DNA of 64,000 nucleotides, taken from positions 186,001 through 250,000 of the forward strand of contig JALJCO010008701.1 of NCBI GenBank assembly GCA_023101725.1, written 5' to 3'. The notes below the pieces were generated by a model, which did not search any database, was not told the DNA's origin, and worked only from the letters and a program-made list of their open reading frames with translations. Of this stretch, positions 1-12,736 are shown one piece after another (position 1 is the first letter of the stretch; each line of letters opens with the position of its first letter). The stretch comes from Atherinomorus stipes (lineage: Eukaryota; Chordata; Actinopteri; Atheriniformes; Atherinidae). Position numbers and translations under genes: made by a program.

Positions 1-639
1 ACATAGTTAAGAGAAAAAACAAAAAGAAAAAACAAAAACAGACCATGTACTCATTAGTTTCACAACTGTTAAAAGGGGGAAATGATAAATTTCTGATAAC
101 GCCCCGATGTTACACCTCTTTTGGGTTTCTTCCTGAGATTGATAAAAAGGTCTGGTATCTTAGAGCCGGTAACTTCTGTGGAACACTTTGGTATCTCTGC
201 AAACCGAAGGCCTGACGTAGCTCTACACACGGGAGAAATGTTTCTACTCGAGCAAAGCAAAACTGAGAAAAGCAGAATAAATCCAGACGCTGTACAGCAG
301 TACAGAACAGTGCAATCTTATTTGGTGGCAGGTTATAATAGAATTTGTTTTTATAGTAATCTTGAAAACGAGTAACGTCCCTGACCGAACATGTCGTTAA
401 CTATTATATTAAGCAAGATGATAACGTATCTAAAATCTAAATATCCCTTAAATATAAATAACAACTTTTTATATAACGATGAGTAAAACATCGAGAACGC
501 GTTGCGCTCATTCTGTCAAAACGTATTTTACAAAAGCTCGTATGCATTTCAGAATGAAGCGCAACAGAAACGAGAAACTATGCAAAGATAACCACAAAGC
601 TTTGCCTGTCCAGCGTAAACATTGCTTCGGCATTTCTGT
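1..639. other. no gene seen
   Basis: Open frames exist (100-375 plus, 69-260 minus) but show no recognisable domain, splice context or coding bias. Treated as intergenic flank beyond the sbno2 3' end. Confidence 0.4.
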
Positions 640-2697
640 CTCACCACTGATGTATGACATGATTTTATTGCTTTTTAATCACTTGATCTTCTGGCATTTT
701 TTGTTACAAACCAGTCCATCATTTTCACACAAAGATGGCCAGGTACTACCCCACAGTCAATGTTATGAGCTCATATGTTTCAAGGCTGAAATGGACACAA
801 ATTTAGATAAATAGTTGCAATCTGTTGAACTCCACTGGAACCCAGCATTAAAGAAGACATTAAATAACTAAAAATAACAGGGATCTCTGTTCAAACCTTA
901 ACACGATGATAAAGACAATATATCCTGTCTGATCCATTGGTTTTAAAGACTAAAAACTAATTCTGATATCGATGAAGGTCACCATGACACACACACAAAC
1001 ATACACAATAAAAGACTCAAGACATTCCTGAGGCATCCCAAATCAACACAGGAGTCGCATCACAAATATGTTACTGTCAGCTCTAAAAAATGAAAGGGTG
1101 GGGGGGGTTGGTGGTTGATCATAATTGGTTTCAATGTTGCTAAACCAGCCACCATTCCACCAAGCTTCTGGGATATTATACGAGGGGAACTGGGACACAA
1201 ATGCCAAGTTTGCTAAACCTGCAGGAATCAAGAGAAAAGCCTGCATACGATGCATCAACAGAGACTTTATCCTCCTTTCTATCATCGTAGGAAATGTGAG
1301 AGAGGAGCAAACAGCTCTCGAGAGCGTAGTGTTATGCGTTTTGCAGAGATGCGGCGGCATGAAAATACTTTGCTTCCCATCAGGCAGTTTAAGCATAAAA
1401 ATTAGAAAAAATGCACAACTTATTGTTGCCAAGAAGGAATATTTCTACAGCTCTCATATTCAGCTGTTAGCCACGGGGCGCTCGCTGTTATGTCCCCGCT
1501 TCTGCTAACCAGGCAAGCGAACGCAACGTCATCCACTGGGTTGTTCATCCACCGTTCCTTCCTGTTGTATTGCATCTTCATTTCAACACTTTCACAATCT
1601 TTACTCACTTAAAAAGCAATTTCCCTGACAACATGGCGTTTTTTTCTGATTCTGATCAAAGGGCAGCTTTCACAACAATCTAACGAGCATTTACAGGCAA
1701 AATGAAGGCGTCTTAATAAAACCCAACACCAGCATCATGTAACATAAACACCAACTGACTGACTCACTGAGGGGGCCAAAAGTTAAATACAAATATATCA
1801 TATTAAATTAATATTAAAACCAATGTTCAGGAGTACAAATCTATACATTAGGCTACATGAATTTTAAAGACTGCATTTATAGATTTCTCTGAAGGCACTG
1901 TTTGCAACAGCAGACTGCTCTTCCTCTCCTTTTTCCTCACACTAGTGTTCATACAAGCAGGGAGAGATCCAAGAGGGAGCATGTAGAGGAAAGCCAAAAA
2001 CTGAGGCATTTCATGGCTGATCAGCTAAAAGATTTCACATCTTTTTTCCTTTCTTCTTCCAGTTCAGCGCTATCGTTTGTTTCACTGGAGCCGAGCCATA
2101 TTAGCATACATTTTTTTTTCTTTTTTTTTCCTTTTGTCAAGACAAACAGCAACGAACAGCGAAGTAACAGTAAAGCAGAGTCTGTAGGTGTGGTTCAAAC
2201 TGGTGAAAGGCATTTCCAGCTTCCAGCGACTTCACCGATCTTACCTCGTTAAAATCAGCAGCAGGAGGTTTTTATGCGAGATTTCCACACCTCAGTGGAT
2301 GAGCTTGAGTTTGGACAGCTCGTGTTCTCCTTAGAATACGTTTATCGCGTGTTACGTTTTTCCACTTCCTTAAAAAAAAAAAACAACAAAAACAACATTT
2401 TTTTTGACAGCTGCCTTTTACCGTGGAGGACGCACTTTGGTGCAGAAATCTGATATTGATCGAGTCTGCCATGGTCTCGACAGCCATGAGCCGGTGAACG
2501 CTACAGATGGATAGAAGGATTAGGCCAGCGCAGGACAGGCAGTGACTTGACTAAAGGCCCTGAGGGGAGAGGGAATAGGTCCAAGGGTGCAGTTATAGAC
2601 AGCAGCAAACAAGATGCAATCTGCTTTTTAAAGTCAAAATACAAAACCCTCCCCCAAACCCTAAAAATGTCTGCATGAGCTGTGACTGCTGAAGCTC
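640..2697 (-). other. sbno2: sbno2 3' UTR (probable extent)
   Basis: Sequence after the stop codon has no supportable coding frame on either strand. Several open frames here (for example 1125-1508 plus, 1043-1432 minus, 1902-2252 plus) show no domain or codon signal. The 3' limit is set by the only gene-strand AATAAA in this stretch, at 664-669, giving a UTR of about 2 kb. Confidence 0.45.
664..679 (-). terminator. candidate polyadenylation signals
   Basis: On the gene strand there is an ATTAAA at 679-674 followed by an AATAAA at 669-664. No other AATAAA occurs on this strand between here and the stop codon. Cleavage would fall near 635-655. Confidence 0.35.
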
Positions 2698-3858
2698 TTA
2701 GTCTTGTTGACGGTACTGGATGACAGACTTGCGGTCCGGCCCGGCCTGCAGCATGCTGTTTAGAGCCTCGCGGACGTCCAGAGTGCCGGAGCTGCAGTGG
2801 CCGTTTGGTAGCGAAGCAGAGTCTGACTGTTGGAGGAGATAGGTTGAAGGGAAGCAAGAGGAAGAGTTGGAAAACAGTGAAGAAGAAGAAGAAGATGAGG
2901 ATGGGCTGGGAAAGAAAGAAGCCAGGTTATTCGATACAGAAGAGGTGGATGACGTGGAGGAAGAGCAGGAGGAGGTAGAGGATGAAGGGCTGGCTTTCTG
3001 CGTGGGCATGTGGGGCGGCAGGTGCAAGTTAAACATATCTAGAAAGTCCTGGTGGTCGTTGTTGGAAAGCAGGTTGTGATTGGGCTGCTGCTGCGAGGCC
3101 TGCAGATGCTGCTGCTGCTGCTGCTGAAGACTCAGAGGCTGTGTTTGCACAGCTGGCTGGGTGTTTGTTGCACTCTGGGAAATCAGAGCCTCTAGATTAA
3201 AGTTATCTGCAAAGTTTGCAGGGTTAGCTGTCAGGTTGCCCAGACTCAGTGCACCCTCTGTGTTTTCTGGAGAGGGGGATGGTGAGCTCATGGTCAGGTC
3301 CAAGATCTCTTCCAGGGGATTCTTGGAAGACAAGCTGGGGGACTGCGTGGTCTGGAGTTCAAGAGACGGGTTCTTCGGTTGTTGAAAGGAAGATATAAAA
3401 GACGGGGGGCAAAACTGGGTGAAATCGAGATTGAAACGTGCTGGGCAGGGAGCTGTTGTTGGAGGAGGAGGTGGAATTGCTGGGCCAGCTGTTGTGGGCT
3501 TTTTGCTGGCTTTGGCTGGGATTTCTCTGTAAGGACAGCATGGATAGATTATGGGGGAACTGGTTTTGGGCTTGCATTCCCTGTAGCTGAGACATGTTCC
3601 CCATATGAGTTCTCTGTAGAGTGTTTTGGTTTAGTTCCTGCTTGATCTGGATCTGCCTCTGAGCGAGAGTCTGAGCGAGAGACTGGTTGAGAATGGGTTT
3701 GTGATTGAACAGATTGGCCAGGAGGTGTTTGTTCTCCTGCTCCATTTTACGCATCTGCTCCTGTCGCTCCTTCTCCTTCCGCCTCTTCTTCACCTCCTCG
3801 TCCATTTGCATGAGCTCATCACGCACACGTGCCACACAGTTCTCTGGGATCTTGATGC
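2698..3858 (-). CDS. sbno2: sbno2 terminal coding exon 31, reading frame broken by +1
   Basis: Acceptor TCCCTCAG. Begins [19 protein letters not shown], then a charged coiled-coil-like run ([20 protein letters not shown]) and a Gln/Asn-rich part. In that frame a TGA at 3361-3359 ends the protein early. The true C-terminus ([12 protein letters not shown], polyGln from a CTG run at 3107-3126, long Ser runs, [20 protein letters not shown], stop TAA at 2700-2698) is read one base out of step; its frame stays open upward past 3540. Total CDS is 4783 bases, one more than a multiple of three. The likely break is at a 6-base G run (3404-3409) or AAA (3434-3436). It may be a sequence or assembly error, an indel allele or real decay. 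Confidence 0.88.
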
Positions 3859-5329
3859 CTGAGGGAGACAAGGGAAATTCATCAATGAGCTATACCCTTA
3901 AATGTTTATTAACCCTTAAAACTCCAAGATTTTTTTTTGTCTATCTTTTGTCCACCTGCATATTTATTGATTTATTTATTTGTAAAAATGCATGTAGAAG
4001 CACAACAACTCAGCTCATTTTGGCTCAGCTTTGGCTGTGAGGTGGAGCTAGTTGGTGGTGTTGGGGGGAAGTTTAAAACAGCAATAGGATGAGGACAGAT
4101 GATGTCTTGCCCATTTAAAGGTCGCGGATGCATGTTGGTCAATTTGGAAAAGCATGGGTCATGTGACCTGAGTCATGTGGTGTATGAATGCCAGTGCTAT
4201 TTCCTGTTCACCAAACAACTGAGGAAGGTGTTTGGATGAACACCGAAACGTTTTGTTTTTAAAGTTTTTAAAGTCCAGTGTTTTAAATAAAACCTTTTTG
4301 AAAGCCTTTCACCTGGACTAATGAACCTTCACCGACTTTCTTGTCACTTGTTGATCTTTGAATGCTTCTCACTGGGGATTACCATCAATCTAAGCTATCT
4401 AATTGGTCAAAGGTTTGGCAATAAGTAGTTCAAAATGGTCTCAAAATAAAGGTCTCTTAGCATAACAACTTCTTTTTTTATTACAAAAATGTGATAAATA
4501 ATTGTGTTAACATGGATCACTTATTGTGTAATTACCATCTAGAGTCTAGAGCAAGGTTATTATAGGAAACTAAAACTGAAGAAAAAAAAAAAACTAAAAT
4601 TGAAAAAAAAAGAATTAACTGAAATAAAAATAAAAATGAGTTTTTAAAAAATGATAACTAACTGAAGCTGTATGTGTCTTTACGAAACTACCTTGAAATT
4701 ATTGTAAAAACATCCATAGTTTTAGTCTTTGTAAATTTCTATTTAATCTATTTACTTCACTCTACCAGAGTGATTTTCTGATCACTTTAAGTGTCACACC
4801 AGACAAATACATATAATTTATGGAAAACAAACAAACGAACAAAAAAACAAAAAAACTAAAACTAATAAAAACTTGGGCTGTCAAAAGATTAATCCTGAAT
4901 AATCCCATTGTCAAACAAAAGATTTTTTATTCTTTAGTACTGCTATATGCAGAAAATACATTAACTTTTGTTTTACAACTTAAAGGCTAAAACCAAGCCA
5001 GAAATCTGGGAGTAGTCCAGGACTCAGAGCTGAATTTCAGCTTCACAGGACCATACCAGCAGCATTCTGGACTAAACTGCCGCCGTCTGAAGGGCTTTGG
5101 GGAGACATGTAAGGACAGGGTTTCAGTAGTCTAGTCTACTAAAGATAAATGCAGAATTCCTGGTGAGACACCTTTCATCCTAAATATGTTCGAGAAGTGG
5201 AAAAGTAATTTGTGATTAATCAGGATTAATCTTTTGATGGCCCTAATAAAAACTAAACTAAACTAAGCATTTTCCAAAAAAAAAAAACTTAAAGAAGAAA
5301 ACCGGCAAAAACTAAACTAAAACTAAATG

Positions 5330-5362
<33 letters not shown>

Positions 5363-8300
5363 ACTAAAACTAATGAAAAATCCAAAACTATTATACTTTA
5401 GGTCTGTAGAGAACAAACACTACATTTTCTGGCTGGTTTTAACTTCCTGGATGGGATATAAATGCCTGGCAAACCCCAGTAGATCACCTGAAGGGTAATT
5501 TATCCATGACAATCCACCACAGAGACTTACACGGTACAATTTCTGAGAAATTGTTGACAGTAAGCGAAAGCCATCTAGCAGTGTTTTAATAATATTAATG
5601 GATTAGATTCATATCGCGCTTTTCAAGGCACTCAAAGTAGGTCTGTAATTTTTTCATTACTCATTCATACTTGGTGATGGTAAGCTACATGTAGCCACAG
5701 CTGCCCTGGGGCAGACTGATGGAGGCCTACGGCCCCTCCGACCACCACCAGAACATTCACACACATTGATACACCAGTGGTGCCCCCACTGGAGGCAAGG
5801 AGGGGTAAGTGTCTTGCCCAGGGACACAACGACAGATGGCTGGGGGATCGGGATTCAAACTGCTGATCCTTCGATCTTTGGCTGACCTGCGCTACTACCT
5901 GAGCCACAGCCGCCCCATTTTAAGGGTTAAACACTTCTAAAAGCTCAGCGATGAGTCAGACTCGGGTTTGAAACTCTGAAGTGTGACTGTCTTACCGACT
6001 TGCTTGTTGTGCTGCTTAGTTTTAAGGCGGACAATCTGCAGGATGCTGGAGCTGGTGATGTCAGACACCACGTCGGACACTCGCTTCCACACCCGCAACA
6101 AAGCTCCACACAGCATGTGGTACTGGCGGAGGCGCATGCCCTGCAGACACTCCTGCCCTTCTTCAATCTTCTTACACTTCCCATTCCTGAGGGGCAGATG
6201 GAGTTGGAGGACAAATAAGTTACGCATTCAACAAAACAGCTCTAAAATCGCTTTCATTCATTTTTATAACCCTCTTGTGACAGTTTCAGGGAGAAAGTAT
6301 TCACCAGTTACGCTGTCAGACACAACCCCCATCCCCTTTTTCTTTTTTTTTTTCATTTTAAACCATATTCACCAGTCAACTGCAGATGAAGGCACATGTG
6401 AGACTTGCTGGCAGTTTTCTACATGACTTGCTCTCAGGTGATCAACAAATCCTTGGGAATGGCATCTGACCGTTAAAGCACCCCAACTGAATGCTAATGA
6501 GTACCAGCCTGATTGGCAGCTTGAGCCATTAATCCTTAAGGATGTTGTGGATTTCACTTACCAGTTAGCGTGACTACACTTCTTGAAAGAGAAGGTGAAC
6601 TGGCCCTCCCAGATGTCATTGGCTTCCTCAGGAGTTACCTGGAAAATCAAACACACAACAACATAATCAGCTGAGAACTCACCTCATCCAGAAAACGTAA
6701 CCTTTGACCAAAGGCTATGATCTAGCTTTGTAACCTGGAATATTAGAAGATAGTCACAGCTCTGCTGTTCAGCTGGTTTCAGGTGAAAGTTCACTGTAGT
6801 TTAAACTGATAAAAGAACAAGTAGCTTCCACAAACAAAACAAAAATCAACCATTATTTTTAATTCTGCTTAACACCTCTCACATGTCAACCTTGTGGACA
6901 TTCTTGCAACAAAACACAAAATGTCCACAAGGGGGCAGTACACTCCATAAATCCATTCATACCTTACAAGTACTCCATTCTCAGAGCAACATATCAGTTT
7001 GGAAAATGAACAAATGAAAAACTTTCTCCTCTGTCAATCTCTCCATAAAATCAGCGTTTTTAAGAAAACAAAGTTACTACCAAGAAAAGGCAATGTTCGT
7101 ACCCATATGGCAGAAAAATAAAAACTATACAGAGATATTAGACTAACAGGTTCATCCAGAGTCAGTGAAGCTTCTACCTTGCGGTAACGCTGCAGCAGGT
7201 TGTCGAGGCTCTCCGGGTGGGTCTGCTTGCCAATGTTGGGCTTGTAAACAATGAAGTTCTTGCCTCTTCCTTGTTCAGCTAGCAGCACACACGGACTGTT
7301 ACCTCGCAGCTGCAGGGTGACACAAATTTGTCAGTTTAAGGTGCGCGGGAAATCCTCTCCACAGACTTACAAGGAATTCATTTGGTACAACCTAGATTGA
7401 GTTTAAGTTAGTTACATGGACTCACCTTCTGGGAAAGATAGAACCCCTCATCAGGACCGCTGAGCTTCTGTGACCTGCTGTAGGCCTCATCCCAGGGCAT
7501 ACCTCTGTCCACACTGATCTGCAGGGCAGAGAGATCAGAGACTGAAGCATGAGCTGTAAGAGCAGGAGCCAAACATGCTCGCGCTGCTGCCATGAAGCTG
7601 TGCACTGTTTTCAAGAAAACTCCAGCGTGATCCAAGACATGCCTTGACAAATAAACTCAGGAACATGATGTGGTGTTTTATTATTTCATGTATTTCTTCT
7701 CGTTACTCCTTTCAAATGACTATTTATAGAAAGAAATAACACATTTATGTCTGTACCCAAGTGGTCCTCCTGTGCAGGATTATGTTGGAAGACCAACTTT
7801 GAAATGTCAAGTGTACGTTAGCCTGCAGCTAATAGCAGATGATAGAGGTAATTATCCTGTTCTCACCTTCAACTAGTATCTACACAGGCTCTACAGCCCC
7901 AGGCTAAGCCTGCATAATCATAGTCTCACTGTAGGCAAAGTGACATCAATCAGAACTCGCACACAGCAAAGGTAAAACTAGTCGAGGCACCAATGGGAGT
8001 TCTGGCTACATGGAACAAATTCATGCTTCAGACCAATCTAAATTCAAATGCAAAAAAACAATATGCAAAGCAAGTTTGCCAGAAAATCTGGATGAACTGT
8101 TGTGATTTTTCAGTATCTGAAGACGGCTTAGCTGTAACTGAACATAAAACCATTCGGGGCCATGACAGGTTCTGCTGGATTTCATACAAGAAACGCTTTG
8201 ACTGAAGCTCATGTTTTCTCAGCCAGCACAAAAATAAAGTGAATTCTGCAAGAAGGCTGCCAGGTACCTCTCAAGTTTAAGACTTTATGACCACCACCAG

Positions 8301-11300
8301 CATTCCTGCTCTGAAGCAACATCACCCTCTCCTTCTGTCCAATAAGCAGCATTTCACCCGCATTTGTTTGCCCCGTCTTTTTCATAACAAAGACCTGACC
8401 GGAGGTTAACTTGTTTTAGGATACGATAATGATGTTATGATAACAACTCCTGTAATAAGACATTTATCATATACAACAACACTAATTGACGCGGGTATGC
8501 CGTGCCTACCTTATAGAGAACAACCTGTCCATCTTGAGGATTTCCAGGTGTCAGGAAGGTTTCCTGTTTCTCCTCATAAATCTCATCATTACCTGGAGCA
8601 AGATCTGGCAGACACAAAGGAAAATAGGTGAAAAACAGTCACTTTTAAATCATAATAATCAAAATCTTGAAGAAACAACTGTGCTCTGCCATTCTCTGCC
8701 AGGACAAGGAGGGGAGTAGGGGGGGGTGGGGGGGGGGGGGGGGGGGGGGGTGTTCTAGATGCATTTTAATTGGTTTACTTGTTTTATACCTGGCTATGCA
8801 TTTTATTTTTTCTTTTCTCTCCTGTATGGACATTTTTGGAGTGTTTTGTATCCTGAGCTGCAGACATACATCAGTAATAATCATACCTAGGATTCCCATG
8901 TCATATTTGCCCTCCTTCTTGTCCTTCTCAATCAGGTAGTCAAAGTTATCAATGAAGTACTGGAAGAGAAAGTTCTGCATGTGGACCTCCAGGCCCAGGA
9001 TGCGATTCAGGAACTTGGTGATGCTGCAGTCTGAGATAAAACGATAAGTCTGGGTTGAAAACTGGACACAACTAACTTAAAAGGTCAAAGTTTGTGTTAT
9101 GCATGTCTGGCTCAAAGCCTGTTTGGTACCCTACCTTTCTCAGTGCTGATCCCAAGGCGAGGCTCATTACAGAAGATGCCCACATTCTTCATTCCCTCTT
9201 TCATGTCTAAATAATTCAGACAAACAAAAAACAAAGTTGTTTTGCTGATTGAAGGCAGGAAATTAAAAGCCGAGTCAGATGTTCTTTGTTTACTGGCAGA
9301 CAACCAAAGCTCAAACATACCTCTAAAGAACATGGCATCACCCCCAGGGTATCCTTTGGGAGGGGGCACCTTGTTGTCTATGTGGCCAAGAATAGCTTTG
9401 GTGATTTTATCGAGAGCCTTGGTACCATACTGCAAAAGAAAGGGGATTTGTAAAGGTCAAAAAATAAGAGACAGAGTTTAAACAACTCACATTAAACACA
9501 ATATTATTTCTTGAAATTGCTTACCTTGTTTTCAAAATTGTACTTGCTCAGGTCTCTGGATTCAGTGGCTCTTCTGTCTCCGTGGGTTAATGCGCCCTGC
9601 ACGGTGGATTAACACAAGCATTAGTACTAGACTAGTATGAGGCTTACAGCCCCCACAGCATTTTCACACCAGTACAGCCGGACACACTGATGTGTTTGCT
9701 GCTGCAACAAAATGTACAAAGACTTATCTGCCAATAAGACAAAAGTGAATTTGGAGGCAAAATTTAGAAGAAAATGTAAACAAAGCAACGTCCACAAACA
9801 AATTCAGCTGTTCGGACAAGCGACTGTTTCAGTGTGTACTTGTATCAGGTTCAAGCAGGCAGGCGGATGGGATGTGACCTATTCTTGATACATATTCATC
9901 ATGCGGAGCTGGCAAATGCAGAGTTGACTTCCTGGAAGCGCCATTCCCTCGCATCCCTCTCTCTCACCCTTTCCCAAAAACAACCGTCATGCTGTGTCAC
10001 CATGGAAATAAATGACTGGTAGTGCAGAAATGCATCGATAATGATGGAAAATAACTGTAGCCTTATAAATCTTCCAGACAAGCTCTTTTGCTTTGCTTGC
10101 TCAGTTTTCCATTTCTGAGTTGGAGAGGGGAAAGACCCAGAATCTCTTGAGATTTGTGGAGAAACTTCAAGAGAACCAATAACAAAAGAGACTCTGTGAG
10201 GAGACTTAAAGACGAGGGAATAGTACAGGGAACAGGAAGGGTAGAGGGTGAAGGCAGGGTGATGGAAGAGACGGTAGTTTCACTAGCTAATAGGAATGCT
10301 ACAACCAATGAACTTGAAACAAAGATCTTCATTGTTTTCAGCTTCTCAAACTTCATAAAACAACAAGATAAAAGGGGACTACTCTCCCCCGAGACACAAC
10401 TCATCGTATAAAAAAAAGAAATAATGAAGGAAACTTGAGACAAATAATAGTACACACAAACAAATCCACACAGCTTCTATATTTACCAAGCTTTCTAGCC
10501 TTTTTGCCACAATGGAGGCAAAGCGTCTCTCCCCAGCCAACTCTGAGATGAGGAAGATGTACTCTGGAGCCGTCACCTGATTGGACCGATGAGTTCGACC
10601 TGGAGAAACAACAGAAAGATATCAGAGACGATCTGTAGAGCGCAAACATCCTTACAGAAGTAGACCATAACTGTGATGCTTGTCTGACATCTGATGAATG
10701 AATGATGCTTGTGATGATGTCACACACTACTGCAAGTGTTCAATAAGTGTAATTACCCAGAAGAATGAAATCAATAACAACATTCTTGGAAACAAGTAAG
10801 AGAATCGTTTCCTGAGGTTTGGAATTACACGATTCTTTCTATGAACCTACATTATGTGAGATACATGAGGAGTATTGTACAATTCATATTGGAAGTATAC
10901 ATGCATGGATATTATTTCGCTTATTTTATTGTTAATCAACATGCAATGTCATCATTCTATACTTATTGGATTGTTTTTTATTTGTATTTTCTTTGTAAGT
11001 ATTGTAGTTTTTATTGTATTTAACTGTGTTTGTTTGTATGTTTGAATATTTTGTATTGTTTCATATTATGCTTAAGAGATCTGGACCCTAGCAAGAGTAG
11101 ACTTTACTGTGGGGTCTAATGGGGATCCATAATAAACAAATCTAAACTAAGTGAAGAAAAAGACTTTGTAGATTTTCAAGATGGTGATAGTTTCACAGAA
11201 AGACAAAAATAAATACGTAAATAAATAAAATAAAATAAAGAGAAAGGAAGAGACAGGGATATTGTTGGCGATATGAACTGCAACCAAATGATGCCGAAAT

Positions 11301-12701
11301 TAAACTTGTAATTCTGAGGGAAAATCTTCCTGCTCAAACATGATGTAGTCAATAACAAAAACATAAAAAACCCACAGGGATTTTCTTTTGGAGTCTCTTC
11401 AACTTCTAGAGAATTAAAAAGGAAATATTTGACTGTGTTTTCCTGCTATAAATCTGTCAGATGCTTCATGCCCTGTTATTTGGATGAATGACTCAAAGGG
11501 GATATAACAGAAAAAAAGCTTTTTCTTTAAATAACTAAAGAGTAGTTCAAAAGTATTTTTCTCAAACATTTTTGCTCCTGCTTCGCTGTTAACAGCAAAT
11601 TCTCTTCAACAGGTTCATAATTAATTTGAATTCATATATGAATCAGTTTTCAGCTCACCGCCAGTTTTTTTTTAAATCAAATGTTTTATAGACTGACAAG
11701 AAATTCAACATCTAATTGCTCTTCCTTACATTTTCACATCAGCAAATGATAAATCCTAAATCAATGTACCATCAGTGGCTGAACCATTACTTAAATAAAC
11801 GTTCTAACACAGCGTATACACGAGTTCTTTACATTACCCTCTAAAACACAGTAAAATAAACCATTAGTGGAGCCCAGAGTTAATGGAGCGATATGAGATG
11901 GAGGACGTATAATTTAAGTTTTTACTGGTGGATTAACCAACAAATCTCTGATCAGTTTAATGGCTGACTTCAGATAAGGTGGTGCTTAGAATAAGAACAG
12001 TAGCAAGTGTCTATGCAGTGGAGAAAAGCATAAATGCAGGTACCAGTCAAAAGTCTGGACACACATACTCAATAAATATGTAGGTGTGTCTAAACTGTGT
12101 CTGGTACTGTTCTTGTGAATAAAATTGCCAGACAAATAATCAGTGTGGTGTATGAAAGTGTAGCTGTCACAAGTACTTTGACCAAAGCAGGTCACAAACC
12201 TTCATTATGATCTCAGGAAATTGTACCATTTGTTTCCATAAAGCTGTTTTTTTTTTAAGTAAGTGGAATAATTGGAAAAATCAAAATACAACTTCTAAAT
12301 GACCAGCACCAAATCGGTAAATGTTCCACTATGGATGTAGTTTAATGTTACAAAACTAGCGTGACCCTAAAACAGAGGACAGTCTTTTTCATTTTTTTCA
12401 TCTGCATTCCTAACAACCTTTGACCTCGATGTGGCTGCCTGTCACAAATCAGACAGAAGATCACAAAACTGGTCTGGCACATCTGTCAGTCTGTTACATC
12501 ATCTGTCAAGTCTGTTGGTTATTATTACACTGTCCACACGTTGGTAAATACGATATGAGGTCTGTTTGACATTTTCCTGACAGTTACAAAGTGCATGTAA
12601 TAAAGAACATACAATAACTACCATTAACTAGTGAGGCTTCAAAAGTCAGAGATATTTTCTTGTAAATAAAAAGGAAGGAAAAAAAGAAAGAACAAAAAAG
12701 G

Positions 12702-12736
<35 letters not shown>

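Noticed and set aside
100..375. Plus-strand open frame of about 90 codons at the window start
   Set aside because: No recognisable domain, ATG-less start, no splice context; the opposite strand is equally open. Could be chance or an old transposon piece.
479..814. 111-codon plus-strand frame
   Set aside because: Composition is that of AT-rich non-coding DNA; it overlaps the likely end of the sbno2 3' UTR on the other strand.
2867..3079. Acidic Glu-rich open frame on the plus strand
   Set aside because: It is the antisense shadow of the Ser-coding TCT/TCC repeats of sbno2 exon 31.
4199..4330. Phrase 'ctgaggaaggtgtttggatgaacaccgaaacg' suggesting a Penelope-like or LINE coding end
   Set aside because: Only a short stretch fits and no reading frame or ends could be defined, so it was not annotated as an element.
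8645..8886. Extension of exon 25 into a Pro-rich reading
   Set aside because: The prolines come from the poly(G) tract on the plus strand; a good donor at 8886 ends the exon and phase with exon 26 is restored by splicing there.
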